Positions 42,487 through 51,843 of a stretch of DNA of 64,000 nt are shown piece by piece. The notes beneath the pieces were generated by a model that saw nothing but the letters and a program-made list of their open reading frames with translations, made no database searches and was not told the origin of the DNA. A program made the translations under genes and the position numbers. Each line of letters starts with the position of its first letter. Position 1 is the first letter of the stretch. Origin of the DNA: Donghicola sp041224595 (GTDB lineage: Bacteria; Pseudomonadota; Alphaproteobacteria; Rhodobacterales; Rhodobacteraceae); assembly GCF_041224595.1 (NCBI RefSeq), contig NZ_JBGFGN010000154.1:62001-126000 (forward strand), read 5' to 3'.

Positions 42487-43575
42487 CTAGCTGGTCATGC
42501 TGTTCTGAATGACCACGCCTTTCCACCCAAGGCCGGGGTAGGTTTCAAAACCCGGCGTGTCGTGGAAGCCTATGATCTGGTGATTTTCCACGTAGTAGCC
42601 TGCGGTTTGCGCTGGGTTCCGGCGTAGGGGGAAGGTTTCCAGCAAGATGCCCTCTTCGTCCGAAGACGCGATCACGCGGTTGTTGCGGTCAAGGATCATC
42701 ACCCGCACACCCGCATCAATCATGCGCTGGTCCAGTCGGACCCCTTGCACGACGGAGCGCGCTTGGCTGGCCCAGTCAAAACACGTCGCCATGATCCCGA
42801 TAGGTTTGCCATGGGCGTCTCCGTTCTCTCGGATCAGAGTGGCGTAGGTCAGAGTCTGCTGCCCTTTGAGCAGGCGTGAGACAACCACTTCGTCCGCTAC
42901 GTAGTCGTCGCCCGTGGCCAGTCGCAGGCTGTTCGCGAACCACGGCATATCACGGACCGAGGCACCAGTGACGTTATAACTGTCGGGTCGTCCATTGGCC
43001 ACGATGCGCCCGTCCAGATCGCAAACCCAGATATCGAGGTAGATGTTGTAGGCGTCCAGAATGACCCCGAGCCGCTTGCTGGCGTGGGCGGCGCGCTCTG
43101 GCGTCGGGTTGGTCAGACAGTCGACAAAGCTGCTGTCAGTGGCCCACCAACGCACGTCACAAGTCCGTTCGTAGAGGTTGCGGTCAAAGACGTCGATGGC
43201 GTTGTAGGCCAGATCGACCACACGCTCGCCCGTGGCAGAGCGCTCCATCTCGGCGACCAGATTGCGCAGAACGGACAGCTCTTTGCTGAGATTGTCCTCT
43301 AGGCCCTTGGCGATGCCGTTGATCTCTTCTCCGACCGCGCGCACCTCGTCCGCGACCACGGCAAAGCCGCGGCCATAGGGGCCGGCTTTGGCGCTCTCGA
43401 TTTTGGCGTTTAGGGCCAGCATCGTCATCTGGCTGGTGATTTTCTGGATGGTGTAGGCGTTCTTTTCGGCGTTGCGGGCAAGGTCCAGCGTCTTTTGCGA
43501 GACTTCGTCCATCGAAACCTTTTGTGGCGCGGCAGCGAGGTGGGGGACCAGGTCGAGCGACGTCATCATGTTCAT
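42487..43575 (-). CDS. Soluble methyl-accepting chemotaxis-like protein with C-terminal Cache domain
   Basis: A 362-residue protein with no membrane helix. The tip of a chemoreceptor signalling domain lies at the N-terminus (residues about 35-85, NAEKNAYTIQKITSQMTMLA and NAKIESAKAGPYGRGFAVVA, then DEVRAVGEE). A helical linker follows to about 135. The C-terminal part resembles a Cache sensor domain (YLDIWVCDLDGRIVANGRPDSYN, MPWFANSLRLATGDDYVAD, VMILDRNNRVIASSDEEG). The usual long methylation helices are missing. Such order is opposite to classic receptors. It may bind CheA/CheW in the cytoplasm and sense a soluble ligand. No che gene is adjacent. Confidence 0.85.
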   Translation of the reverse strand: MNMMTSLDLVPHLAAAPQKVSMDEVSQKTLDLARNAEKNAYTIQKITSQMTMLALNAKIESAKAGPYGRGFAVVADEVRAVGEEINGIAKGLEDNLSKELSVLRNLVAEMERSATGERVVDLAYNAIDVFDRNLYERTCDVRWWATDSSFVDCLTNPTPERAAHASKRLGVILDAYNIYLDIWVCDLDGRIVANGRPDSYNVTGASVRDMPWFANSLRLATGDDYVADEVVVSRLLKGQQTLTYATLIRENGDAHGKPIGIMATCFDWASQARSVVQGVRLDQRMIDAGVRVMILDRNNRVIASSDEEGILLETFPLRRNPAQTAGYYVENHQIIGFHDTPGFETYPGLGWKGVVIQNSMTS

Positions 43576-43696
43576 GGTGGGTGTCCTGCGTGAATGGTGT
43601 TACCCGCTCCAACGGTCGGTTTTGACGTCCTTTAGTGTGGGGTGCGAAATTAATCTCATTTCCAAATAGGTTTGCGCCGAATGCCTATTTTGCACG

Positions 43697-43724
43697 CAAA
43701 AAGGGCGCCCGAAGACGCCCTTTT
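43697..43724 (-). terminator. Rho-independent terminator after acnA
   Basis: AAAAGGGCG and CGCCCTTTT form a nine-base stem with a CCCGAAGA-type loop; on the minus strand it ends in a T run. Confidence 0.85.
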
Positions 43725-43745
43725 CATCATGATATGTGTGGCCGA

Positions 43746-46523
43746 TTAGGCTTGTTTGGCAAGGTTGCGCAGCACGTAATGCAGCACGCCGCCGTTCTCG
43801 ACGTATTCCTTTTCAGGGGCCGTATCGATGCGGCACTTCAGGGTGATCGTTTTGGTCGAGCCGTCGCCATAGGTGATATAGCAGGGCACCTCGGCCAAGG
43901 GCTTCACGTCATCCAGACCTTCGATGCTGACGGTCTCGTCGCCTTTCAGCTCCAGCGTCTTGCGGGTGTCGCCGCCGGTGAACTCGAACGGGATAACGCC
44001 CATACCAACCAAGTTCGAACGGTGAATGCGTTCAAAGTTTTCCGCGACCACGGCTTTGACCCCAAGCAGCGCGGTACCCTTGGCAGCCCAGTCGCGCGAG
44101 GAACCCGCGCCGTATTGTTCACCGCCAAAGATCACCAGCGGGGTGCCTTGGTCCTGATAGGCCATGGAGGCCTCGTAGATCGTGGTCTGTTCGCCATCAG
44201 GGCCTTTGGTATACCCGCCCTCGACGCCGTCCAGCATCTCGTTCTTGATGCGGATGTTGGCAAAGGTGCCGCGCATCATGACCTCGTGGTTGCCGCGGCG
44301 CGAGCCATAGCTGTTGAACTCGCGGACGGGCACCTGATGATCCAGAAGATATTTGCCCGCAGGCGTGGTGTCTTTGAACGAACCGGCGGGCGAGATGTGA
44401 TCGGTGGTCACCATATCGCCAAGGATCGCCAGAACGCGTGCGCCCTCGATGTTGGTGATCGAGCCCTTCTCAGGCGACATGCCTTGGAAGTAGGGCGGGT
44501 TTTGGATGTAGGTCGAGCTTGCGGGCCAGTCGTAGGTTTCGCCCCCCGACACTTCGACACCCTGCCACTTCTCGTCGCCCTTGAAGACGTCCGCATATTT
44601 CGACTGGAAGCTTTCGCGGGTCACGGTCTTTTCGACCAGTTCCGCGATTTCTGCGTTCGAGGGCCAGATGTCCTTGAGGTAGACATCGTTGCCATCCTTG
44701 TCGGTGCCGATCACGTCAGTCGCAATGTTAACGTTCATGTCACCAACCAGCGCATAGGCCACCACCAGCGGCGGGGAGGCCAGATAGTTCGCGCGGACGT
44801 CAGGCGAAATGCGGCCTTCGAAGTTGCGGTTGCCCGACAGGACCGAGGTTGCGATCAGGTCGTAATCGTTGATCGCCTTGGAGATCGGCGCGTCCAGCGG
44901 ACCCGAGTTGCCGATACAGGTGGTGCAGCCATAGCCCACAAGGTTAAACCCGATGGCATCCAGATCCTCTTGCAGACCGGCGGCCTCCAGATATTCGGAT
45001 ACAACTTGCGAACCCGGTGCCAGAGACGTTTTGACCCAAGGTTTGCGGTTCAGGCCCAGTTCGCGGGCTTTGCGGGCCACCAGACCAGCGCCGATCATCA
45101 CGTACGGGTTCGAAGTGTTGGTACAGGACGTGATCGATGCGATCACGATCGAACCGTCGTGCAGCTGATAAGCGCCGTCGTCGGTCTTGTACCAACCCTT
45201 TTTGTGATGGCCTTCGTCACCGGGGATGTCGTGGGGCTCGGGCGCGCCGCCTTCACCTTCCCAGCGCACTTCTTCCTTGCCGCTGGCGTCTTTGCCTTCG
45301 CGGATGCCTTGTACGAACTTGCCGAATTCGGTGCCAGCTTGGGTCAGGGCGATGTAGTCCTGCGGGCGCTTGGGGCCCGAAATTGCGGGCACGATCGTGC
45401 CCATGTCCAGCTCGAGGGTCGAGGTATAGACAGGCGCGTAGTCTGCATCACGCCAGAAGCCGTTCTCCTTGGCGTAGGCTTCGACCAGTGCGATCCGATC
45501 CTTGTCGCGGCCCGTCTGCTCCATGTAGCGCAGGGTTTCCGCGTCGATGGGGAAGAAGCCGCAGGTTGCGCCGTATTCAGGCGCCATGTTTGCGATGGTT
45601 GCGCGCTGCGCCAGCGGCAGGTTGTCCAGACCTTCGCCGTAGAATTCAACGAATTTGCTGACCACGCCGTGTTCGCGCAGCATTTCGACGACCTTGAGAA
45701 CAAGGTCGGTGCCGGTGGTGCCTTCGACCATCTCGCCGGTCAGTTTGAAGCCCACAACCTCGGGGATCAGCATCGAGATCGGCTGACCCAGCATGGCGGC
45801 CTCGGCCTCGATCCCGCCGACACCCCAACCCAGAACGGCCGCGCCGTTGACCATGGTGGTGTGGCTGTCAGTGCCGACCAGAGTGTCGGGATAGGCCACA
45901 GTCTCGCCGTTCTGGTCCACATCGGTCCAGACGGTCTGCGCAAGATATTCGAGGTTCACCTGGTGACAAATACCCGTTCCCGGAGGGACCACGCGGAAAT
46001 TTTCAAATGCGGTCTGACCCCATTTCAGGAACTGATAGCGTTCGAGGTTCCGTTCGTATTCGCGGTCCACATTCATCTGGAACGCGCGCGGGTTGCCGAA
46101 TTCGTCGATCATGACCGAGTGGTCGATGACCAGATCCACGGGGTTCAGGGGGTTAATCTTTTGCGCATCACCGCCGAGCGCTTTGATCCCGTCGCGCATC
46201 GCGGCCAAGTCCACAACCGCAGGGACACCGGTGAAATCCTGCATCAATACGCGGGCAGGGCGGTAGGCAATCTCTCGGGGGTTCTTGCCGCCTGCGGTGG
46301 CCCATTCGCCAAATGCCTTAATGTCGTCGGTCGAGACGGAAAAGCCGTCATCCTCGTAGCGCAGCAGGTTTTCGAGAACCACTTTCAGCGATGCGGGGAG
46401 CTTGGAAAAATCGCCAAGACCGGCATCAGTCGCGGCTTGAATGGAATAGTATGAAACGGTCTGGTCGCCGACCGACAAGCTGCGGCGTGCTTTGACGCTG
46501 TCTGTTCCGACTGTAATGGGCAT
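43746..46523 (-). CDS. acnA: Aconitate hydratase AcnA
   Basis: A 925-residue AcnA/IRP-type aconitase that interconverts citrate and isocitrate in the TCA cycle. The [4Fe-4S] cluster ligands are present: SITSCTNTSNP and GYGCTTCIGNSGP hold the three cysteines. Other landmarks are LVIDHSVMID near residue 130, GTDSHTTMVNG near 217 and the C-terminal GSSRDWAAKGT swivel-domain motif. The length is slightly above that of E. coli AcnA. The 222-base divergent gap to the DUF1223 gene should carry the promoters of both. Confidence 0.97.
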   Translation of the reverse strand: MPITVGTDSVKARRSLSVGDQTVSYYSIQAATDAGLGDFSKLPASLKVVLENLLRYEDDGFSVSTDDIKAFGEWATAGGKNPREIAYRPARVLMQDFTGVPAVVDLAAMRDGIKALGGDAQKINPLNPVDLVIDHSVMIDEFGNPRAFQMNVDREYERNLERYQFLKWGQTAFENFRVVPPGTGICHQVNLEYLAQTVWTDVDQNGETVAYPDTLVGTDSHTTMVNGAAVLGWGVGGIEAEAAMLGQPISMLIPEVVGFKLTGEMVEGTTGTDLVLKVVEMLREHGVVSKFVEFYGEGLDNLPLAQRATIANMAPEYGATCGFFPIDAETLRYMEQTGRDKDRIALVEAYAKENGFWRDADYAPVYTSTLELDMGTIVPAISGPKRPQDYIALTQAGTEFGKFVQGIREGKDASGKEEVRWEGEGGAPEPHDIPGDEGHHKKGWYKTDDGAYQLHDGSIVIASITSCTNTSNPYVMIGAGLVARKARELGLNRKPWVKTSLAPGSQVVSEYLEAAGLQEDLDAIGFNLVGYGCTTCIGNSGPLDAPISKAINDYDLIATSVLSGNRNFEGRISPDVRANYLASPPLVVAYALVGDMNVNIATDVIGTDKDGNDVYLKDIWPSNAEIAELVEKTVTRESFQSKYADVFKGDEKWQGVEVSGGETYDWPASSTYIQNPPYFQGMSPEKGSITNIEGARVLAILGDMVTTDHISPAGSFKDTTPAGKYLLDHQVPVREFNSYGSRRGNHEVMMRGTFANIRIKNEMLDGVEGGYTKGPDGEQTTIYEASMAYQDQGTPLVIFGGEQYGAGSSRDWAAKGTALLGVKAVVAENFERIHRSNLVGMGVIPFEFTGGDTRKTLELKGDETVSIEGLDDVKPLAEVPCYITYGDGSTKTITLKCRIDTAPEKEYVENGGVLHYVLRNLAKQA

Positions 46524-46745
46524 GGAGTTTGGCCTCCCTTTCGAAAAAATAGGGTATCGCTAGCGGTAATGTGGTTGGCCAGCGCCGCCGGATCAAGACT
46601 TCTCCGCCGCACGGATCAACGCACCTCGTAGCAATAACCCTTTCACGATGCTGTCAGTTCCCAGACACATCGCATTTCGTTGATTGGTCTTCGCAAAAGT
46701 TTTTGCTTACATCAAAGCCAACGAAAAAATCGGTGTGGAGTAAGG

Positions 46746-47447
46746 ATGAGACGACTTTTGTCAGCTTTGGTATTTGCCGGGATGGGAACGATGGCGGCGG
46801 CGCAGTCGGCCAGTTCGCCTGTCGTTGTCGAGCTTTACACCTCTCAAGGCTGTTCGTCGTGTCCTTCGGCCGATCGTCTCCTCGAAAAGCTCGCGGGCCG
46901 CGAGGACGTGCTGCCCTTGTCGCTTCATGTGGACTACTGGGACTATATCGGGTGGAAGGATACTTTCGCCAATCCAGCCTTTACGGACCGCCAGAAAGTC
47001 TATGCCCGTAACATGGGCGAGCGGATGATCTACACCCCCCAGATGATCATAAATGGTGGCGCTCATGTGGTCGGCAATCGGCCTATGGATGTGGCAGACG
47101 CACTGACCGACGCGAAGTCGCGGTCGGGCGCGGGGGCCGTGAGCGCGTCGCTACAGGGGACCAGATTGACCCTGAGTGCCAAGGCTTTGTCGCCGGATGG
47201 GTCGCCCTATTTGGTCCAGTTCGTGACATACCTGCCCGAAGAGACCGTGCGCATTGGCCGTGGCGAAAATGCTGGCAAGGAAGTGACCTACGTCAACGTA
47301 GTGAGCGGCTGGCAGCACGTGGGCGATTGGGATGGGCAGGGCACCTTCTCGGCCGATGTCCAGACAACACCCGAACAGGATGAACACGCGGTCATCTTGC
47401 AAAAGCGTAATCAGGGGGCTGTCGTCGCCGCCGCGCGCTTGCGCTGA
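46746..47447 (+). CDS. DUF1223 secreted thioredoxin-like protein
   Basis: A 233-residue protein with a signal peptide (RLLSALVFAGMGTMAAAQ) and a DUF1223 domain with a thioredoxin-like start. The YTSQGCSSCPSADRLLE segment holds C36 and C39 as a CXXC pair. LHVDYWDYIGWKDTFANP and YTPQMIINGG are the family's conserved blocks. The function is unknown; a periplasmic thiol role is inferred. The ATG at 46746 has GGAG six bases upstream. Its last 37 bases overlap the convergent acyltransferase gene. Confidence 0.9.
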   Translation: MRRLLSALVFAGMGTMAAAQSASSPVVVELYTSQGCSSCPSADRLLEKLAGREDVLPLSLHVDYWDYIGWKDTFANPAFTDRQKVYARNMGERMIYTPQMIINGGAHVVGNRPMDVADALTDAKSRSGAGAVSASLQGTRLTLSAKALSPDGSPYLVQFVTYLPEETVRIGRGENAGKEVTYVNVVSGWQHVGDWDGQGTFSADVQTTPEQDEHAVILQKRNQGAVVAAARLR

Positions 47448-48337
47448 CGTTTGGGCTTCCAGCGCTTGTGGATCCAAAACCACTGCTCTGGATGACGGGT
47501 GATCCGGTCCTCGAGGGCGCGGGTCATGGCGCGGGTCTGCTCAATCGGATCGTCGTTTTCTAGCGGCGCGTCAAACTCGGCAGTAAAGCTCAGGCCATCA
47601 GCGGACCGCACCCCAAAAAACGGCACAAGAAGAGCGCCCGTTTTGCGCGCGATCTCTGCGGCAGACGTCAATGTCGGTGCTGGTTTGCCCATAAAATCAA
47701 TAGCAACGCCGCCGCTGTCGTAGATGTCAAAGAGCAGGACCGCCATGCCGCCCTGCTTGAGATGTTTCACCAATCCCATCGTTCCGCGCCGCCCTTGTTC
47801 AAAGACGGGGCCGCTCAGATCATGCATGTTTTGCGCATAGTGCTGGTTGAAATAGGGATTTGCGATGGGACGATAGAGGCCGCCGATCTGATAGCCCTGG
47901 CGCACCAAAGCGGCGCGGGGGGCCTCGAAATTCCCGAAATGGCCAGTGACAAATAGCACGGGACGTCCCTCTTGGCGGGCGGCCTCGATGGCCGCCAGGC
48001 CTGCACCGGACAACGCAGTGCGATCTGCGCGGGCAAGCAGATCTTTGACAGAATAGTTCTCGATGAAAACGCGGCCAAAGTTGTCACAGACTCCGTCTGC
48101 AATCTCTGCCTTACGGTCGTCTGGCATGTCCGGCCAAATATAGGACAGGTGTTCCAGCGCCCGCTTCCGGTAGCCTACGCGGGGCGCGATGACCTTGCGC
48201 ACGAGCCATCCCATAATGGCAACACGCCGTTCGTATGGCAGAGCCAGCGCGGTTCGGATGATCCCGCGCAGGGCACGATCCTCGGCCCAGTCTCCCCATG
48301 TGCCGGTCGGCGTTTCAGTGGAATATTGCTTGCTCAT
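47411..48337 (-). CDS. Lysophospholipid acyltransferase family protein (LpxL/HtrB-like)
   Basis: A 308-residue acyltransferase related to the late lipid A acyltransferases LpxL and LpxM. The catalytic H-x4-E pair is H133 and E138 in VTGHFGNFEAPRAAL, as in LpxL rather than the H-x4-D of glycerol-phosphate enzymes. GGLYRPIANPYFN and the RRGTMGLVKHLKQGG helix are typical. No clear N-terminal membrane helix precedes the domain. The C-terminus is strongly basic (KRWKPKRQRKRAAA). Its 3' end overlaps DUF1223 by 37 bases. Confidence 0.88.
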   Translation of the reverse strand: MSKQYSTETPTGTWGDWAEDRALRGIIRTALALPYERRVAIMGWLVRKVIAPRVGYRKRALEHLSYIWPDMPDDRKAEIADGVCDNFGRVFIENYSVKDLLARADRTALSGAGLAAIEAARQEGRPVLFVTGHFGNFEAPRAALVRQGYQIGGLYRPIANPYFNQHYAQNMHDLSGPVFEQGRRGTMGLVKHLKQGGMAVLLFDIYDSGGVAIDFMGKPAPTLTSAAEIARKTGALLVPFFGVRSADGLSFTAEFDAPLENDDPIEQTRAMTRALEDRITRHPEQWFWIHKRWKPKRQRKRAAATTAP

Positions 48338-48522
48338 GCTTCGGGATGCCGCGTCTTGTTTCCGCCACAGACATAAAGTCGTGGCGACCCAATCACAAGC
48401 GCGGTGGCAGAGACTTCGTCACCAGCGATCCGGAAAGTGAGAGGACAACGTTCGAGGCGCTATCGCCATCAGACGCTAATCTAAGGATGATCCGCTAACC
48501 TTTGGAAAGTCTTTTGTTTTTG

Positions 48523-49581
48523 TCACTCGTCTCGCACGTCAGGGATCGGCAGAAGTTCGAGCCCGTCATCGGCCTGCATCCGCCGTATGACTTTGACGAC
48601 GCGTGCCATGGCCCCTTCTGTTGTTTCCTCGTCGGGCGTTGTCCGCTCTCTGGCTTGGTTGCGCAGCTGGTCCGAGAGGCGCTTTGACATGTTGGAAAGC
48701 ATGAATTCCCAGGCTTTGACATCACCTTCGGCGGTGGCGCCTGCAATAATGATGCTCATGTCTTCTTCGCCGATGGTCCGAACGACGGCCGGTGCATCTA
48801 TCGGCTTCAGACGATAGCGCAGATCGGCAAAGGTCAGGATAACACCACGGAGGGCACGCGCAAAATCGGCGTCATCTTCTTCGATCCCGGTGAGGACGCT
48901 GTCGCGCGTATTTGCTGTCGAAACATCCAGAATTTCCCCCAAACGTTTGGCTGGCGGTTTTTCAAACTCTCGGGGTGGGGCCGTGTCGATCTGGGTCGCC
49001 AGCGAAACGCCAATCCGGTAGACCGCTTCGGGTGTCACCTGTTCGGTACGGGACATGGCAAAGGCCACCCGCCGCGCCTGTTCCCCCGGCATACGGGCCA
49101 AAAGTCCGGCCGCCTTGTCCGTAGGAAGTTTGGACAAAAGCACTGCAGAGACCTCCAGACTTTCGCGTTCAAAAAAGCCGAGCAGAACATCGGGATCAAG
49201 CGCCGCCAATCTGGCCCAAGCATCGCCCTTTTGCCGCACACCCGCTTCACGTCGCAAGCGCGCTGCGGTCTCGGGGCTGAGTTTGCCGTCCAACGCTTCG
49301 AGCGCGCCAGCCAGTCCATCCGGAAATGCCAGCCCGATCTGCTCGAGTTCTTCCGCAAATTCGCCAAGTACCTCGGCCAAGGTATCGCGGTCAATGTAGC
49401 GCAGCTGCCCCATGGCTTGGGTCAGATCCTGCTGCAAATCCTCTGGAAGGTCTGTCAGGGGTATCTCTGCCCCTTCGGACAGAAGAAAGCGCACGATGAT
49501 CGCTGCCTTGTGCCGTCTGCGAAGAGGCGGCGTGGCGGGGCGTTGCACGGGAGTAATGCGGGCAAGGGGCTGGGTGTTCAT
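48523..49581 (-). CDS. fliG: Flagellar motor switch protein FliG
   Basis: A 352-residue FliG-like protein that would sit in the flagellar C-ring and contact MotA. The N-terminal part has RRRHKAAIIVRFLLSEG; the middle shows VSAVLLSKLPTDKAAGLLARMP, typical of armadillo-like FliG modules; the C-terminal part has GEEDMSIIIAGATAE, NMSKRLSDQLRNQ and the charged motor segment DVKAWEFML. A longer N-terminal tail (about 30 residues) is present. The ATG has AGAGGA upstream. No other flagellar gene is next to it, so it is separated from the main cluster. Confidence 0.88.
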   Translation of the reverse strand: MNTQPLARITPVQRPATPPLRRRHKAAIIVRFLLSEGAEIPLTDLPEDLQQDLTQAMGQLRYIDRDTLAEVLGEFAEELEQIGLAFPDGLAGALEALDGKLSPETAARLRREAGVRQKGDAWARLAALDPDVLLGFFERESLEVSAVLLSKLPTDKAAGLLARMPGEQARRVAFAMSRTEQVTPEAVYRIGVSLATQIDTAPPREFEKPPAKRLGEILDVSTANTRDSVLTGIEEDDADFARALRGVILTFADLRYRLKPIDAPAVVRTIGEEDMSIIIAGATAEGDVKAWEFMLSNMSKRLSDQLRNQARERTTPDEETTEGAMARVVKVIRRMQADDGLELLPIPDVRDE

Positions 49582-49652
49582 GGGGTCCTCTGGCGTCAGA
49601 GGCACCCTAGACTCGCAGAAATGAAGAAAGCTTTACCCGTAGCTGACCCAAA

Positions 49653-50243
49653 TTAAGCGCGCGGGTGGTTCGCTGGCACCGCATAGTTTGTGGGGATGCG
49701 GATCGGAGGGATCAAAGCCGAGAGAGTGCGACGCGCCATATGGCTGACACCGCGCTGGCCATCCAGACGCAACACAGGCAGTCCCATGTCATGCAACCAA
49801 CGATTATGGCTTGTTAGGCTGCGTCCCTGAAAGTGGGGGTCGTCATACCGGCTGGCCCATCCCATGAAGCATTCGTGCACCAGATACATGTCCCCGGTTT
49901 CTGAAATTCGGTCACCGTACCTGTGGGCTTCGCGGCTGCGAAGGCGCTGCATCCGAAGGTCGTGCGGGGTGTAGATAAAGATGATGAGATCGGCATCTTC
50001 GACCAGTTCTTCACCCCAGCCCATCAGGGATCCGGCTACAATCCAACCGTCGCGGGGCTGGTCCTTGTGCATCATATCCAAGCGTTCGGGGACGGTTCTT
50101 TTCTGGGTGTAGGGGACCTCGGTCGGTTCCCAGTAGTAGTCATCCGTATCAAGAAGCGGAAGGTTCAGAACACTGGATAAACGCTCACCAAGAGTGGAAA
50201 CACCTGATCCGGACGCGCCGGTGATATGAATTCTATAGCCCAT
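49653..50243 (-). CDS. P-loop NTPase family protein with lysine-less Walker A
   Basis: A 196-residue protein related in pattern to adenylate-kinase-type P-loop enzymes. The Walker A region is HITGASGSGVSTLGERL near residues 6-22: where the usual lysine of GxGK(S/T) stands, there is Val. Relatives I recall have Thr here, so the change may be typical of the family. LDTDDYYWEPTEVPYTQKR, WIVAGSLMGWGEEL and LIIFIYTPHDLRMQRLRSRE follow, and look like the NMP-binding and lid regions. The substrate is unknown. The ATG at 50243 was preferred over a start 36 bases upstream. Confidence 0.8.
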   Translation of the reverse strand: MGYRIHITGASGSGVSTLGERLSSVLNLPLLDTDDYYWEPTEVPYTQKRTVPERLDMMHKDQPRDGWIVAGSLMGWGEELVEDADLIIFIYTPHDLRMQRLRSREAHRYGDRISETGDMYLVHECFMGWASRYDDPHFQGRSLTSHNRWLHDMGLPVLRLDGQRGVSHMARRTLSALIPPIRIPTNYAVPANHPRA

Positions 50244-50393
50244 GCCGGTCAGCTCCAGCTGCGATCCAACCAGAAACAATCGGCCGAAATCGTCACAAAA
50301 GGTTATAAGTTCCTATACAAAAGGATAACGCTGTCGCTCGCGTCACAGCAAGGACGTTTTTGCGCATGCAGAAAGTTTTAATTGACCAGTCAT

Positions 50394-50426
50394 TAAAAAA
50401 TCCGCCGCAGACAGGCTGCGACGGAT
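50394..50426 (-). terminator. Rho-independent terminator after purB
   Basis: On the minus strand ATCCGTCGCAG pairs with CTGCGGCGGAT around CCTGT, followed by six T residues. Confidence 0.9.
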
Positions 50427-50451
50427 CAGAATTTTCAGCGATGTAAAAGGC

Positions 50452-51759
50452 TTAGCTTTCGCCGAATACGCGGTTGAAAATGGTGTCCACGTGCTTGGTG
50501 TGGTAGTCCATGTCGAACTTGGCGTTGATGCCGTCTTCACCCAGCGCGGCGACAACCTCGGCGTCGGCCAGCAGCAGCTCGCGGAAATCGACGCGGTCTT
50601 CCCATACTTTCAGGGCGTTGCGCTGCACCATGGAATACGCGTCTTCGCGCGATACGCCAGCTTGGGTCAGGGCCAGCAGAACGCGCTGGGACATGACCAG
50701 ACCGGGGAACTTGTTCATGTTGTCCAGCATGTTCTGGGGGAACACGAGCATCTTGTCGATCACGCCGGTCAGACGGGCAATCGCGAAGTCCAGAGTGATG
50801 GTCGCATCGGGGCCAATCGCGCGCTCGACCGAGCTGTGCGAAATGTCACGCTCGTGCCACAGGGCAACGTTTTCCATCGCGGGGATGACCGACATACGGA
50901 CCAGACGGGCCAGACCTGTCAGGTTCTCGGTCAGAACGGGGTTCTTTTTGTGGGGCATCGCCGACGAGCCCTTCTGGCCCATCGAGAAGAACTCCGCGCC
51001 TTCGAGCACTTCGGTGCGCTGCATGTGGCGGATTTCGATCGCGACGTTCTCGATCGAGGACGCGATCACACCCAGCACGGCAAAGAACATGGCGTGGCGG
51101 TCGCGGGGGATGACCTGCGTGCTGATGGGCTCGGGCTTCAGGCCCAGCTTTTCACAGACGTGCTCTTCGACGCGGGGGTCGATGTTGGCAAAGGTGCCAA
51201 CCGCGCCCGAGATCGCGCCGGTTGCGATTTCTTCGCGGGCGGACTTCAGACGGTCAAGGTTGCGGTCCATTTCTGCGTAGAAGCGGGCAAAGGTCAGACC
51301 CATGGTGGTGGGCTCTGCGTGGATGCCGTGGCTGCGGCCGACGCGCACGGTGTTCTTGTGCTCCAGCGCGCGCTTTTTCAGGGCGGCCAGCAGGCCTTCC
51401 ATGTCTTTGATCAGGATGTCGCTTGCGCGGACCAGCTGCACGTTCAGACAGGTGTCCAGAACGTCGGACGAGGTCATGCCCTGGTGAACAAAGCGGGCCT
51501 CTTCGGAGCCAACGTGTTCAGCAAGGTGGGTCAGGAACGCGATGACGTCGTGCTTGGTGACGGCTTCGATCTCGTCGATGCGGGCCACGTCGAACTCGAC
51601 ATCCTTGGCTTTCCAGACGGCGTCGGCGTTTTCCTGCGGGATCACACCCAGAGCGGCCTGTGCGTCACAGGCGTGCGCCTCGATCTCGTACCAGATTTTG
51701 AACTTGGTGGCGGGTTCCCAGATCTGGGTCATCTCGGGGCGGGAATAGCGGGGGATCAT
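50452..51759 (-). CDS. purB: Adenylosuccinate lyase
   Basis: A 435-residue enzyme that cleaves SAICAR and adenylosuccinate with release of fumarate in purine synthesis. The signature GSSAMPHKKNP lies near residue 263, the catalytic histidine region is in GRSHGIHAEPTTMG, and HQGMTSSDVLDTCLNVQL is intact. The ATG at 51759 gives the family's MIPRYSRPEM start; an upstream in-frame ATG at 51825 would add 22 residues. A strong terminator follows. Confidence 0.97.
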   Translation of the reverse strand: MIPRYSRPEMTQIWEPATKFKIWYEIEAHACDAQAALGVIPQENADAVWKAKDVEFDVARIDEIEAVTKHDVIAFLTHLAEHVGSEEARFVHQGMTSSDVLDTCLNVQLVRASDILIKDMEGLLAALKKRALEHKNTVRVGRSHGIHAEPTTMGLTFARFYAEMDRNLDRLKSAREEIATGAISGAVGTFANIDPRVEEHVCEKLGLKPEPISTQVIPRDRHAMFFAVLGVIASSIENVAIEIRHMQRTEVLEGAEFFSMGQKGSSAMPHKKNPVLTENLTGLARLVRMSVIPAMENVALWHERDISHSSVERAIGPDATITLDFAIARLTGVIDKMLVFPQNMLDNMNKFPGLVMSQRVLLALTQAGVSREDAYSMVQRNALKVWEDRVDFRELLLADAEVVAALGEDGINAKFDMDYHTKHVDTIFNRVFGES

Positions 51760-51843
51760 CGGCAGGCCCTTTGCTTTGTCGTTGACAGTTGCGCGCGTCA
51801 TAGACGGATGCGCGCAAATGAACAAGATAGCCTGCGTTTCCCG

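Noticed and set aside
43635..46454. A 939-residue open frame on the plus strand opposite acnA
   Set aside because: It mirrors the acnA coding frame, has no motif or ribosome site of note, and acnA is unmistakable.
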